From: Planctomycetia bacterium
GTDB taxonomy: Bacteria; Planctomycetota; Planctomycetia; Pirellulales; UBA1268
Direction of reading: 5' to 3'
NCBI GenBank assembly: GCA_026401035.1
Contig: JAPLNR010000075.1
Span: forward strand, 1-64,000
DNA length: 64,000 nucleotides
In this document: piece after piece, positions 11,415 to 20,632 of the stretch
How the letters are laid out: each line of letters opens with the position of its first letter
Numbering within the stretch: the first letter of the stretch is position 1
Notes under the pieces: model-generated
What the model was told of the DNA's origin: nothing
Database searches by the model: none
What the model saw: the letters and a program-made list of their open reading frames with translations, nothing else
Program-made: the position numbers and the translations under genes

Positions 11415-12317
11415 TCACTGGCGGCGCTGGAAGGCCTGAGGGGAGACGCCGGCGACCCGCTTGAAGGCCCGCGAGAACTGATACTGGTCGGCGAAGCCCA
11501 GTCGCGCGGCTGCCTGCTGTACCTGCAGTCGCTCGTGCGTGAGCAGTTCGGCGGCAAGGTTCATCCGCTGCCGTAGCAGATATTGGTAGGGGCTGGAGGC
11601 GCCGAACCGCCGGAAGAGCCGGCAGGCGTAGGCGGTCGAGATGCCGAACTCCCCGGCCGCCATTTCGATCGACACCAGCCGCTGCCGCGCTGCAGTCAAG
11701 AAGTGTTTGAATCTCTCGAACGTCTCGCGGGCCTTGATGTCGCCGCCGTGCTGCGGCAGCGCCCGCTCCGAGATCTTGGTGAGCAGTACGCCGAGGAGCT
11801 GCCCGCACAGCGCCTGGCTGTGCGTCGACTGGGCGATGCCGCACTGCTGTAAGAGATCGAAGACCTCACGGATCTCCTGCGGGTGGCTGACTGTGAGGTG
11901 GCAGCCCGGCGGCAGCCGCGCCGAGCGCAGGCGTTCGAGCCCAGCGTGGCCGACGAAGTCGACGTAATACTTGCGGAGCCGCCGCCGCCGGTCCGTCCCG
12001 ATCGCATGGGCAATTCCGGGACCGTAAGCGAATACGGATCCCGGTCCCAGCGGCTCCTCGTGCTGGCCAAGCCGCACCGTGCCGAGGCCGGCCGCCACGA
12101 ATTCGAGGCAGTAGTAGGGGAAGTCGTCCCGCTCAACGCGATAGTCGGCCCGCACCAGTTCCTCACCGCCGCAGACAACAGTGAGCGGGCAGTCGGCTGC
12201 GGGCCGCAGGTCGAGGAAATAGCGGCTGGCCGACACGACCTGACGGGAAACGAATGCGGGGAGCGGCGTGCGCGGCCGTCGTCGGAGAGGGGATCGCGCT
12301 CGGGAGGGCGTTTCCAT
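11415..12317 (-). CDS. AraC-family transcriptional regulator of the sugar cluster
   Basis: 300 residues: an N-terminal cupin-like sensing domain (YYCLEFVAAGLGTVRLG through FAYGPGIAHAIG) and a C-terminal double helix-turn-helix of the AraC/XylS type (residues about 200-300, with GISTAYACRLFRRFGASSPY and the signature LGFADQYQFSRAFKRVAGVS). Members with this layout bind a sugar and activate adjacent catabolic genes. It is divergent from the uxaE-like gene with a 74-base gap. ATG 12317 is preferred over TTG 12347, because the longer form would run across the direct repeats that look like its operator. Its likely effector is the sugar or sugar acid handled by the neighbouring cluster. Confidence 0.88.
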   Translation of the reverse strand: METPSRARSPLRRRPRTPLPAFVSRQVVSASRYFLDLRPAADCPLTVVCGGEELVRADYRVERDDFPYYCLEFVAAGLGTVRLGQHEEPLGPGSVFAYGPGIAHAIGTDRRRRLRKYYVDFVGHAGLERLRSARLPPGCHLTVSHPQEIREVFDLLQQCGIAQSTHSQALCGQLLGVLLTKISERALPQHGGDIKARETFERFKHFLTAARQRLVSIEMAAGEFGISTAYACRLFRRFGASSPYQYLLRQRMNLAAELLTHERLQVQQAAARLGFADQYQFSRAFKRVAGVSPQAFQRRQ

Positions 12318-12320
12318 ATG

Positions 12321-12351
12321 GGTCAAGAATAGCCATCCTGCGGTCAAGAAT
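12321..12351 (+). promoter_or_regulatory. Direct-repeat operator between the AraC gene and uxaE-like gene
   Basis: GGTCAAGAAT occurs twice in the same orientation, at 12321-12330 and 12342-12351. The spacing is 21 bases, two helical turns, which is the spacing of AraC-type half-sites. A possible -10 (TATGCT) lies at 12380-12385 with no good -35, as expected of an activator-dependent promoter. The likely operon start codon is at 12392. Confidence 0.6.
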
Positions 12352-12391
12352 CATCATTCGGCTGCCGGGCCTTGCGACGTATGCTACCGCC

Positions 12392-13639
12392 ATGAAAACC
12401 CTCCCCCGTTTTTCGTTCGGCGTCGGTGACCGGTTTGCCCACGAGGCCGAGGCCCAGTTGGCCGCGTTTGAGCGGCTGGCCGCCGCGGGCGTGGTCGTGG
12501 CCCCCGTTTGGAACAAGTCGAACCGCGAGCACAGTTTCATCGGCAGCGAGCCGGCCAGCGTTCGAGAGGCCGCCGCCGCCGCCGTGGCGAAAAGAAAATG
12601 GCCGCACCCCTGGTTCGTCGATGCCGACCATATCCGGCTCGACACGGTCGACCGGTTTCTGGCGTCGAGCGACTTCTTCACGATCGACGTGGCCGATAGC
12701 ATCGGCAAGCCGGCTGGCGTCGGCGAAGTCGCGGCCTTCGTGGCCAGGCATCCCGAACTGGCCGCGCCGGTGACGATCCCCGGCATCGCCCAGCCGATCG
12801 GGCTGTCTGCGGAGAGCCTGGCGGCGATCGCGCAAAAATATCTGCTTGCCTGCCGGGAGGCGGGCGAGATCCAGCGGCACATCGTGGCCAAGCGCGGCGC
12901 CGACGTCGTCTTCGAGGTGAGCATGGACGAGACCGATGCTCCCCAGACGCCGCCGCAACTGCTCGTGATCCTGGCGCTTCTGGCGGACGAAAACATCCCG
13001 CTGCAGACGATCGCCCCCAAGTTCACCGGCCGGTTCAACAAGGGCGTGGACTACGTCGGGGACCTTGTCCAGTTCGAGCGGGAGTTTGCCGACGACATCG
13101 CCGTGGTCGCCTTCGCGGTGCAGGCCTACGGCCTGCCGGCCAGCCTGAAGCTGTCGGTGCACTCCGGCAGCGACAAGTTTTCGCTCTACCCGATCATCCG
13201 CCGGACGCTCGCGCAGACGGGGGCGGGCCTGCATCTCAAGACCGCCGGCACGACCTGGCTGGAGGAGGTGATCGGCCTGGCGGAGGCGGGCGGCGACGGC
13301 CTCGCGCTCGCCCAGGAGATCTATGCCTACGCCCTCGGGCATGTCGACGAGCTGTGCGCCCCCTATGCCTCGGTGATCGACATCGACCGCACACGGCTGC
13401 CCCCGGCCGCGGCAGTCAACGCCTGGAGCGGGCCGCGTCTGGCCGCCGCGATCCGCCACGTGCCGGGCAATCCAGACTTCAATGCCAACATCCGGCAACT
13501 GCTGCACGTGTCGTTCAAGGTGGCTGCGAAGCAAGGAAAGCGGTACACCGATCTGCTCCAGGCCAACCGCGAGATCGTGGCCCGGCAGGTGACCGAAAAT
13601 ATCTACGATCGTCATCTCCGGCCGCTGTTCGGGACGTGA
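12392..13639 (+). CDS. uxaE: Tagaturonate epimerase family protein
   Basis: This 415-residue protein resembles the UxaE family, which interconverts D-tagaturonate and D-fructuronate in uronate catabolism. The recognisable parts are the opening FSFGVGDRFAHEAEAQ, the stretch FTGRFNKGVDYVGD and the late motif SGSDKFSLYP followed by HLKTAGTTWLEE. ATG 12392 has no obvious ribosome binding site and lies about where transcription would begin from the TATGCT at 12380, so a leaderless message is possible. It is the first gene after the AraC operator. With the galactonate-type dehydrogenase at 17162 it would consume the tagaturonate formed. The family assignment is fairly sure; the exact substrate is inferred. 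Confidence 0.8.
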   Translation: MKTLPRFSFGVGDRFAHEAEAQLAAFERLAAAGVVVAPVWNKSNREHSFIGSEPASVREAAAAAVAKRKWPHPWFVDADHIRLDTVDRFLASSDFFTIDVADSIGKPAGVGEVAAFVARHPELAAPVTIPGIAQPIGLSAESLAAIAQKYLLACREAGEIQRHIVAKRGADVVFEVSMDETDAPQTPPQLLVILALLADENIPLQTIAPKFTGRFNKGVDYVGDLVQFEREFADDIAVVAFAVQAYGLPASLKLSVHSGSDKFSLYPIIRRTLAQTGAGLHLKTAGTTWLEEVIGLAEAGGDGLALAQEIYAYALGHVDELCAPYASVIDIDRTRLPPAAAVNAWSGPRLAAAIRHVPGNPDFNANIRQLLHVSFKVAAKQGKRYTDLLQANREIVARQVTENIYDRHLRPLFGT

Positions 13640-13696
13640 CTTGAAAAGCCCCCGGGGCGTTTCCTCCGGGAGTCGACGGGAAGAAAGCTGCAGCCT

Positions 13697-14521
13697 ATGC
13701 AATCGGCGATCACCATCTGCCTCGTGCCTGAAGCCCGGCAGGGGCCGTTCGTGTTTCACGGCGACGACGCGGGGGGCCTTGAGGCCGGCTGCCGCGAAGC
13801 GGCGGAGTTGGGCTTCGACGCGGTCGAGGTATTTCCCGAGAGCGCCGCGGCGTTTCCGGAGGCGGCGTTGCGGAAACCGCTCGCCGACCACGGGCTCGCG
13901 CTCGCGGCCGTCGGCACGGGGGCCGGCTGGGTGAAGCACCGGCTGCACCTCTGCCACGCCGATCCGGAGGTGCGGTCCCGTGCCCGGGACTATATCTCCG
14001 GCATCATCGACGTGGCCGGTGCGTGTGGCGCGCCCGCCATCATCGGCTCGATGCAGGGGCGGAGCGAAGGGGACGTGACTCGCGCGGCGGCCCTCGATCA
14101 TCTTGCCGAGTCGCTCCACGAACTGGCCGGCCGGGCAGCGCGGCAGGGGCAGGTGCTGCTCTATGAACCGCTCAACCGCTACGAGACGAATCTTTTCTGC
14201 CGGCAGGCCGAGGCGGCGGAGTTTCTCACGGCCCGCGGCCTGGGGCAGGTGAAACTGCTCTGCGATCTCTTCCACATGAACATCGAGGAACCGGACAGCG
14301 CCGCGGCCCTCCGAGCCTGTGGCAGCCGCGTGGGGCACGTCCACTGGGCCGATTCCAACCGGTTGGCGATCGGGCTGGGGCACACCGATCCCCGGCCGAT
14401 CGTCGCCGCACTGCGTTCAATCGGCTATCAGGGTTTCCTGTCGGCCGAGGTGTTTCCCCTGCCGACGGCTGACGCCGCGGCCCGGCAGAGCATCGCCAGT
14501 TTCAAAGCATTTACGGCCTAG
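13697..14521 (+). CDS. Sugar isomerase/epimerase, TIM barrel (hydroxypyruvate isomerase-like)
   Basis: A 274-residue xylose-isomerase-like TIM barrel. Metal-ligand type residues can be seen in YEPLNR (Glu), LCDLFHMNIEE (Asp and His), VGHVHWADSNR (His, Asp) and the last LSAEVF (Glu), as in hydroxypyruvate isomerase and ketose 3-epimerase relatives. It starts 57 bases after the uxaE-like gene in the same direction and is followed by the mutarotase after 13 bases, so it belongs to the operon. Its reaction is not determined by the pathway I propose; it may act on a side product or on another sugar form. Confidence 0.8.
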   Translation: MQSAITICLVPEARQGPFVFHGDDAGGLEAGCREAAELGFDAVEVFPESAAAFPEAALRKPLADHGLALAAVGTGAGWVKHRLHLCHADPEVRSRARDYISGIIDVAGACGAPAIIGSMQGRSEGDVTRAAALDHLAESLHELAGRAARQGQVLLYEPLNRYETNLFCRQAEAAEFLTARGLGQVKLLCDLFHMNIEEPDSAAALRACGSRVGHVHWADSNRLAIGLGHTDPRPIVAALRSIGYQGFLSAEVFPLPTADAAARQSIASFKAFTA

Positions 14522-14534
14522 AGGACCACCAGCC

Positions 14535-14987
14535 ATGCTCAACACCCCCCTGCTCCACCCCGACATCCTGCGGATCCTGGCCCGCTCGGGCCATCACTCA
14601 AAGGTGCTGATCGCCGACGGCAACTACCCGGCGGCCAACAAGCGCGGTCCACGGGCGGAACTCGTCTCGCTGCAGCTCATGCCCGGCGTGCCGACCGTGG
14701 CGCAGGTCTTCGAGGCGATCCTCGGCACGGTGCAGATCGACGAGGTCAACACCATGGGCGTGGACCGCACCGATTCCTACGCCGCCGCCACGCCGGGCGA
14801 CCCGGCCGTGTGGGCCGACTACCGCCGTCTGTTGGCCGCGTCCGGATCGAAGTCCGTTCTCGAGCCGATCGTGAAGTGGGACTTCTACAAGGCAGTCGCC
14901 TCGGACGACCACGTGCTCACGATCCAGACAGCAGACAAGGCCCCGTGGGCGAATCTCCTGCTCTCCGTCGGCTGTCGTACGTTCTAG
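14535..14987 (+). CDS. fucU: RbsD/FucU family sugar mutarotase
   Basis: 150 residues, the usual length of the family. FucU-type motifs are visible: an N-terminal HPDILRILARSGHHSKVLIADGN-type segment containing the His and Asp of the active site, a central MGVDRTDSY, and the C-terminal TADKAPWANLLLSVG. These enzymes speed interconversion of the alpha and beta anomers of L-fucose and related sugars. L-galactose is L-fucose with a 6-hydroxyl, so it is a reasonable substrate here. The longer open frame upstream overlaps the isomerase gene and is not used. Confidence 0.88.
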   Translation: MLNTPLLHPDILRILARSGHHSKVLIADGNYPAANKRGPRAELVSLQLMPGVPTVAQVFEAILGTVQIDEVNTMGVDRTDSYAAATPGDPAVWADYRRLLAASGSKSVLEPIVKWDFYKAVASDDHVLTIQTADKAPWANLLLSVGCRTF

Positions 14988-15107
14988 TTTCACGCCCGCA
15001 GGGCCAGCCATGGCCCCCGCGGGCTTTCCGGCCTTCGACCGGAAGAAAAGCGGGCATCCCGCCCTTGATCGATCGGTCGGCCGGCTCCACCCCAGTCAGA
15101 AAACCAC

Positions 15108-16040
15108 ATGCACACCCGCCCACTTGGCACCACCGGCCTCGATGTCCCGATCCTCGCCTTCGGCGCCAGTTCGCTGGGGCAGGAGTTTCGCGCCGTCACG
15201 CTGGAAGAGGCGCTCGGCAGCGTCCGCGCGGCCCTCGAGGGCGGCATGAACCTGATCGACACGAGCCCTTTCTACGGCCGCGGTATGAGCGAGGTGCTCC
15301 TTGGGGTGGCGCTCAAAAACGTCCCGCGGGACAGTTATCTGCTCTGCACGAAACTGGGCCGCTACGACCTGACACATTTCGATTTCTCGGCCCGGCGGGT
15401 CGCAGAGAGCGTCGACGTGTCGCTCCACCGGCTCGGCACCGACCACCTCGACATCGTCCTCTGCCACGACGTCGAGTTCGTGCCGCTGCAACAGATCATC
15501 GATGAGACGATCCCCGCGCTGCGGAAGATCCAGCAGAGCGGCAAGGTACGGTTTGTCGGCTTCAGCGGCTATCCACAGAAGATATTCCGGTTCATTTGCG
15601 AGCAGGCCGCGGTCGACTGCGTGCTCAACTACAACCAATACACGCTGCAAAACACCCGGTTTGCCGAGGAGACAATCCCCGCCCTCAAGGCCAAGGGTGT
15701 CGGCGTGATGAACGCGGGGCCGTTCAGCGCACGGCTGCTCACCGATGCGGCGCTACCGGCCTGGCTCAAGGAGCCCGAGAGCGTGAAGCAGGCGGCCCGG
15801 TCGGCGGCCGAGCTCTGTCGCAGCCGCGGCAGTTCGCTCGCCAAGCTCGCCCTGCAGTTTTCGCTCGCCAACCCCGACATTGCCACGACCGTGGCGGGCA
15901 GCGCCAATCCCCTCAATATCCGCACCTGGGCCACCTGGGCCGCCGAGCCGCTCGACGCAGAACTCCTGCGTGACGTGCAGGCGATCTTTGTGAATGTGAA
16001 GAACGTGGGGCACACGGAGGGACTGATTCAAAACAACTAG
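15108..16040 (+). CDS. Aldo/keto reductase, probable L-galactose (or L-fucose) 1-dehydrogenase
   Basis: 310 residues with the complete catalytic tetrad: Asp51 and Tyr56 (NLIDTSPFYG), Lys82 (CTKLG) and His120 (VLCHDVEF). The opening RPLGTTGLDVPILAFGASSLG and the overall sequence resemble L-galactose dehydrogenases, which oxidise the sugar at C1 to the lactone with NAD(P). It sits after the mutarotase and before the lactonase gene, matching the order of reactions. A 120-base gap before it holds nothing I recognise. Confidence 0.82.
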   Translation: MHTRPLGTTGLDVPILAFGASSLGQEFRAVTLEEALGSVRAALEGGMNLIDTSPFYGRGMSEVLLGVALKNVPRDSYLLCTKLGRYDLTHFDFSARRVAESVDVSLHRLGTDHLDIVLCHDVEFVPLQQIIDETIPALRKIQQSGKVRFVGFSGYPQKIFRFICEQAAVDCVLNYNQYTLQNTRFAEETIPALKAKGVGVMNAGPFSARLLTDAALPAWLKEPESVKQAARSAAELCRSRGSSLAKLALQFSLANPDIATTVAGSANPLNIRTWATWAAEPLDAELLRDVQAIFVNVKNVGHTEGLIQNN

Positions 16041-16098
16041 ACCCCTGGCCCCACAAGAGTATCGCGATCCCACGCTCGGCCTGAGCGAGGGGTTGCCT

Positions 16099-16200
16099 GT
16101 GCCATGGAGCCGGCCTTGCTGGCCAGCGGAGCCATGGATGGCGAAGCGCAGGCAGCATGGAGTGAGTGGAGTCAGGATGGCGCAGCAAATGTCCGGCGAC
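16099..16200 (+). repeat. Long dispersed repeat, copy A
   Basis: About 100 bases, related at roughly three-quarters identity to the reverse complement of 47689-47794. The best conserved core is GCCATGGATGGCGAAGCGCA followed by AGTGAGTG...GGATGGCGCAGC...GTCCGGCGAC. It fills most of the 231-base gap between the aldo/keto reductase and lactonase genes. It is not coding, though chance frames across it give similar peptides in both copies. Confidence 0.65.
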
Positions 16201-16271
16201 ATGGCACGGGCAACCCCGGCCCCGGGGAACGCCCGCAGACGTATCGTTGAGCCGCAGGAGATGAAAACGCT

Positions 16272-17114
16272 ATGAAGATCGACTCGCACCAGCACTTCTG
16301 GCACTACTCGGCCGCGGCCTACCCGTGGATCGGCGCGGGCATGGAGCGGCTCGCCCGCGACTATCTTCCGGGAGACCTGCAGCCGCTTGCGGAGTCGTGT
16401 GGTCTGGGCGGGAGCGTCGCGGTGCAGGCCCGGCAATCGCTCGAGGAGAGCCGCTGGCTGCTCTCGTTGGCGGAAGCAAACCCGTTCATCCGGGGCGTCG
16501 TCGGCTGGGTGGATCTGCGGAGCGCTGCGGTGGCCACGCAGCTGTCGCAGTGTGCCGCCCACGACAAGTTTGTGGGTGTGCGGCATGTGGTGCAGGACGA
16601 GGCCGATCCGCGGTTTCTGCTCGGTGAAGCATTCGTGAGGGGTGTCAGGACGCTGCACCAGTTTGGACTCGCCTATGACCTGTTGCTCTATCCGCAGCAA
16701 CTGCCCGCCGCCGTGGAGTTGGCGGCCCTGCTGCCCGAGCAACCGTTTGTTCTCGATCACCTCGCCAAGCCCCAGATCAAGCAGTGGCTCAAGACCGGCG
16801 GGATCGACTCCTGGCGGCGGGACATCGAAAGCCTCGCGCGTCAGAAAAATGTCTGCTGCAAGGTGTCGGGGATGGTGACGGAGGCGGCCTGGCGGCAGTG
16901 GCAGCCGGCCGATTTCATACCCTATCTCGACGTCGTGCTCGCGGCGTTTGGTCCCGACCGGCTCATGTTCGGCAGCGACTGGCCGGTCTGCCTGCTGGCC
17001 GGCGACTATCCAGAGGTCGTCGGCATCGCGAAGGACTTTTTCAGCCGGCTCTCCGCCGCGGAGCAGACCCTGATCTGGGGCGGCACCGCCACGCGTTTCT
17101 ACAACCTCCAGTAG
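16272..17114 (+). CDS. Amidohydrolase-family sugar lactonase (L-fuconolactonase type)
   Basis: 280 residues of the COG3618 amidohydrolase group. The metal-binding HxH is at the start (MKIDSHQHFWHY, His6 and His8); further family residues appear in GVRHVVQ, FVLDHLAKP and MFGSDWPVC (metal-site Asp). Members open the lactones of L-fucono- or L-galactono-acids to the free acid. Its place after the sugar dehydrogenase and before the acid dehydrogenase fits that step. The TAG stop is the first part of a palindromic repeat. Confidence 0.87.
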   Translation: MKIDSHQHFWHYSAAAYPWIGAGMERLARDYLPGDLQPLAESCGLGGSVAVQARQSLEESRWLLSLAEANPFIRGVVGWVDLRSAAVATQLSQCAAHDKFVGVRHVVQDEADPRFLLGEAFVRGVRTLHQFGLAYDLLLYPQQLPAAVELAALLPEQPFVLDHLAKPQIKQWLKTGGIDSWRRDIESLARQKNVCCKVSGMVTEAAWRQWQPADFIPYLDVVLAAFGPDRLMFGSDWPVCLLAGDYPEVVGIAKDFFSRLSAAEQTLIWGGTATRFYNLQ

Positions 17115-17132
17115 GACAGGCTTCAGCCTGTC
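17112..17132 (+). repeat. Short palindromic repeat, copy 2 (supplies lactonase stop)
   Basis: TAG plus GACAGGCTTCAGCCTGTC, identical to copy 1. The TAG ends the lactonase gene, and the palindrome fills nearly half of the 47-base gap before the zinc dehydrogenase. Confidence 0.9.
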
Positions 17133-17161
17133 ATCCCCACCGTCCCACCAGGAAACCAACC

Positions 17162-18193
17162 ATGCAGGCCCTCCTCCTCGAAAAGCCCCAGGCCTTCAGG
17201 TTCATCGACACCCCGGAGCCGGCGGCACCCGGCCCCGGCGCGGCCGTCGTCCGCGTGCATGCCGTCGGCATCTGCGGCACCGACTACGGCGGCTACCTCG
17301 GCAAGATGCCGTTCTTCAGCTACCCGCGCATCCCGGGCCACGAACTCGGCGTCGAGGTGGTGGCGGTGGGGCCGGGGGTCGAGAACGTGAAGCCGGGCGA
17401 CCGCTGCTGCGTCGAGCCCTACATCAACTGCCAGCAATGCTATTCCTGCCAGCGGGGCCTCACCAACTGCTGCGAGCATCACCAGACGCTCGGTGTCCAC
17501 TGCGACGGCGGCCTGCGACCGCTGTTCACGGTGCCGGCCCGCAAGCTGCACCGCTCGCCGAACCTGTCACATGCCCAAAACGCGCTCGTCGAGACGCTCG
17601 CCATCGGCTGCCATGCAATCGACCGCGGGGCACCAAAGCCGGGCGAGACGGTGCTCATCATCGGGGCGGGGCCGATTGGCCTCGCGGCGCTCGAATTCGC
17701 CAAGCTCTCCGGGGCCCGCGTGATCGTGATGGATCGGGTGCCCGGCCGCCTCGAATTCGTGCGGACGAAGATGGGAATCAGCGAGACGTTCGCAGCGCGG
17801 GGCGACGCCGCCGACGAGGCGGAGGTCTCCCGGCTCACGGAGGGCCGGATGTGCGACGTCGTGGTCGATGCGACGGGGAGCAACATCAGCATGGGCAATG
17901 CCCTCGGGCTCTGCAGCTTCGGCGGCCGGCTCGTCTACGTCGGTATCACGCAGAGCGACCTCACCTTTCCCCATGCGGCCGTCATGCACCGCCGGGAACT
18001 GACGCTCCTCGCCAGCCGCAACGCCCTCTCCCGCGACTTCGCGCGGATCATCACGCTGATCGAGGAGGGCCGGATCGACACGGGGCCCTGGATCACCCAC
18101 CACATACCCTTTGCGCAGACGATCGACATCTTTCCGACGCTGCTCGAGCCGGAGAGCGGCGTCCTCAAGGCGGTCATCGAGATGCCGGCCTGA
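17162..18193 (+). CDS. Zinc-dependent alcohol dehydrogenase, probable L-galactonate 5-dehydrogenase
   Basis: 343 residues of the medium-chain dehydrogenase family. Catalytic zinc ligands are Cys38 (GICGTDYGG) and His60-Glu61 (GHELG); the structural zinc site is Cys90, Cys93, Cys96 and Cys104. The Rossmann motif GAGPIGLAALE is near residue 165. Relatives oxidise L-galactonate to D-tagaturonate, others L-idonate or sorbitol. Placed last in the cluster, it would deliver tagaturonate to the UxaE-like enzyme at 12392. Its 3' end overlaps the convergent MMPL gene by 20 bases. A zinc dehydrogenase for L-fuconate is the main alternative. Confidence 0.83.
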   Translation: MQALLLEKPQAFRFIDTPEPAAPGPGAAVVRVHAVGICGTDYGGYLGKMPFFSYPRIPGHELGVEVVAVGPGVENVKPGDRCCVEPYINCQQCYSCQRGLTNCCEHHQTLGVHCDGGLRPLFTVPARKLHRSPNLSHAQNALVETLAIGCHAIDRGAPKPGETVLIIGAGPIGLAALEFAKLSGARVIVMDRVPGRLEFVRTKMGISETFAARGDAADEAEVSRLTEGRMCDVVVDATGSNISMGNALGLCSFGGRLVYVGITQSDLTFPHAAVMHRRELTLLASRNALSRDFARIITLIEEGRIDTGPWITHHIPFAQTIDIFPTLLEPESGVLKAVIEMPA

Positions 18194-20462
18194 AGAGCCG
18201 GCCGAGCGGGCCGGTGAGCAGCGCCGGCAGCAGGACGAGGTCACCAACCAGGGCCGCGGCGACGAGCAAGCTGAGCATCCAGGCGAACCGGCGTGTCGGG
18301 GCGAACGAGCTGGCTGCGAAGACGAGGATGCCGAGGCCGCAGACGAGCGCGCTTTGCGCCAGGGCGGGCGCCGAGTGCTGGAAGGCCGCCTGCACGGCCG
18401 CGATGCGGTGAGCGGCAGCGGCACCGGCAGATTCGCCTGCGGCCCGGGCGAGACCGCGGCGGAAAAAGGTCAGAAAATGGAGCGTGCCGTCGACCGCCAT
18501 GCCCAGCGCGATCGACGCGGTCATCACGCTGCCGATATCGAGCGCCAGCCGCGCCCAGCCCAGCAACCCGAAGAGCAGGATCATCGGGAAGACATTCGGC
18601 ACCATCGCCACGAGCCCCGCCAAGATTCCCCCTTCCACGACCATCATCACCAGCGTAATCACGCCGCACGCCGAGAGAAAACTCGAGAACAGATCGTGCA
18701 GCAGCGTGGTCTGGATGGCATTCACCAGCGGCATGACGCCCGTGTAGTCGGCGGTCACGCCGCGGCTCGTGCCGCCATGCGCTGCGACGAGCGGGTCGAC
18801 CCGCTCGCGCACCTGCTGGAGAAGGTCGCCGTAGTCGATGCCTGAGAGCGCCGACGTGCGGGCGGTCACCCGCCAGAGTTGGGCGCCGTCCGTGTCGCGG
18901 ATGATCTTCATGTCGGTGAGACCGGAAAGGCTCTGCTCGAGTCTGCGGGCGACGAGCACCTTGCGGGCCGCCCCCCGCACGCCGGCCGCGTCGGGCAACT
19001 CTGGCAGGAAGGTTGCTGCCGAGAGCACGCCGGTCACGCCCGGCAGATCGGCGAGGGCCGCGCCGACCTCGCGAACCATGTCGAGCCGTTCGGCGGGCCG
19101 GATGGTGGAAGCGTCGGGAAACCGCAGCACCACCTCGACGGGTGCCAGCGGCCCGATCTCGTGTTCGAGCCATGCATAGTCGCTGATCACCCGGCTCTCC
19201 GGCGTGAAGAGCGTGTCGATCGCCACCGACGTGCGGATGCCCGGAATGCCGGTGGCGGCGAGGGCCAGCGCCGCCGTGGCGGTGATCACGATGGGCGTGG
19301 CATGGCGGACGACCCGCGTCGCAAACGACGACACCTCCGCCGCGACGTCGCCGGCATGGGCCCCCTGCCTCCGGATCGGCCACTGCTCGAAGATGCCGGG
19401 CACGACGAGGAACAGCATCACGAGCGTCGCCAGCACGCCCAAGGCCGCGTGAAACCCGAAGACACGGATCGGCTCGAGTTCGCTGACGATGAGCGACATC
19501 AGGCCAACCGCCGTGGTGCCCGCCGAAAGGCTGCAGGGGAGCCAGCCGAGCGCGATCGCCCGCGCGGCCACCCCCCGCCGGGGACCGCTTTCCAGCGCCT
19601 CGACCAGATAGTTGACGAGGTGAATGCCGCCCGACACGCCGAGGGTGAGCACCAAGAGCGGCATCACGATCAGGACCGGATTCATCCGATCGCCCCAGGC
19701 GTGCAGAAACGTGAACGAGAGCCCCACGGAGGCCAATGCCAAGAGAAACACGAGAATCGCGTAGGGGAGCGAACGGAGCGACCACCAGGTGAGGGCGAGG
19801 ATCACTAGCGCCGCCGGAACGCCGTAGGTGTTGAGGCTCGCGGTACTCGCACGGTCGACCGACACGTTGTCGATCACCGGCCCGGCCAGGTGGAGGTCTT
19901 GCTCCCGGGGGGTCGCCGTCAGCAGGAGGGTGCTGTTGATCCAGGCGACGGCCCGGCGGCGGTCGGCGAGTCCCGCACGGGTAAAGGGAATGACGAGGCA
20001 GGTCGTTCTGCCGTCGGGTACGATGAGCACTCCCTTGAGCCGCTCGAGGGCGGTGTCGCGATCGAGCGACAAGGGCGGGGCAGTGAGCCGCTCGAGGGCA
20101 TCGGCGCCCGTGGCAATCGTTTCGAACCATGGGGCGCCGGCGGGATCACGGGGGGCTTCCGGCCCGGTGGCCACGCTGATGAAGCGAGCGATCGCGGGGG
20201 AGTCGACCGTGCAGCCCGGCCAGGTGGCGACAACGACGTCGCCGCTTTCAAACTCCCGCGTGAACTGGTCGTAGGCCTGCCGCGGTGGAAACCTGGTCGG
20301 CACCCATTCCATCGGCGTGGTCGCATCGACGCCGAGGACACCGATCGCCGCCGCGGCGATCCACGGGCCGCCGGCGGCCAGCGCCAGCAGCGTGAGCAGA
20401 CTCACGGGCAACAGCCGCGACCAGTGGGCGGCGGACGGGGGCGCTGAAGGGATGGCGGTCAT
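18174..20462 (-). CDS. MMPL/RND-family exporter
   Basis: 762 residues with about twelve membrane helices arranged as in RND-superfamily lipid exporters: one helix, a large periplasmic loop (residues about 40-220), a block of five to six helices, a second loop (about 420-600) and a final block. Characteristic membrane segments include [19 protein letters not shown] in the first half and [17 protein letters not shown] in the second. Substrates of this family are lipids such as mycolates or hopanoids; none can be assigned here. It is transcribed toward the sugar cluster and overlaps the dehydrogenase gene tail to tail. Confidence 0.85.
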   Translation of the reverse strand: MTAIPSAPPSAAHWSRLLPVSLLTLLALAAGGPWIAAAAIGVLGVDATTPMEWVPTRFPPRQAYDQFTREFESGDVVVATWPGCTVDSPAIARFISVATGPEAPRDPAGAPWFETIATGADALERLTAPPLSLDRDTALERLKGVLIVPDGRTTCLVIPFTRAGLADRRRAVAWINSTLLLTATPREQDLHLAGPVIDNVSVDRASTASLNTYGVPAALVILALTWWSLRSLPYAILVFLLALASVGLSFTFLHAWGDRMNPVLIVMPLLVLTLGVSGGIHLVNYLVEALESGPRRGVAARAIALGWLPCSLSAGTTAVGLMSLIVSELEPIRVFGFHAALGVLATLVMLFLVVPGIFEQWPIRRQGAHAGDVAAEVSSFATRVVRHATPIVITATAALALAATGIPGIRTSVAIDTLFTPESRVISDYAWLEHEIGPLAPVEVVLRFPDASTIRPAERLDMVREVGAALADLPGVTGVLSAATFLPELPDAAGVRGAARKVLVARRLEQSLSGLTDMKIIRDTDGAQLWRVTARTSALSGIDYGDLLQQVRERVDPLVAAHGGTSRGVTADYTGVMPLVNAIQTTLLHDLFSSFLSACGVITLVMMVVEGGILAGLVAMVPNVFPMILLFGLLGWARLALDIGSVMTASIALGMAVDGTLHFLTFFRRGLARAAGESAGAAAAHRIAAVQAAFQHSAPALAQSALVCGLGILVFAASSFAPTRRFAWMLSLLVAAALVGDLVLLPALLTGPLGRLFRPASR

Positions 20463-20489
20463 GCGGGGCCGGCAAGGCGGTCAGGGAAC

Positions 20490-20508
20490 CGTGGAGAAAA
20501 CCTCCACG
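20490..20508 (+). promoter_or_regulatory. Hairpin between MMPL and pgk genes
   Basis: A perfect 7-bp stem (CGTGGAG, loop AAAAC, CTCCACG) in the 170-base divergent gap. A weak promoter candidate for pgk, TTGCGA, 17 bases, TCGAAT, lies downstream at about 20561-20589. Function of the hairpin is unknown. Confidence 0.25.
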
Positions 20509-20632
20509 ATACCCGCTTCCGCGCAGCCCGAGCAGGGTGGCCGCGGGTGCAGCCTGCAGGGTTGCGACTGGAGCCGCCGTTTTGTCGAATACCGCTTTCG
20601 TTTGGCACCACCGAACAGAGGAGCACGCCGCC

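Noticed and set aside
12344-14383. 679-codon minus-strand frame opposite the epimerase and isomerase genes
   Set aside because: It mirrors two clearly coding genes on the plus strand and has a composition rich in Arg and His, typical of antisense frames.
16093-16275. 60-codon frame across the long dispersed repeat
   Set aside because: A similar frame appears at the other copy of the repeat; it reflects repeat identity and not a protein.
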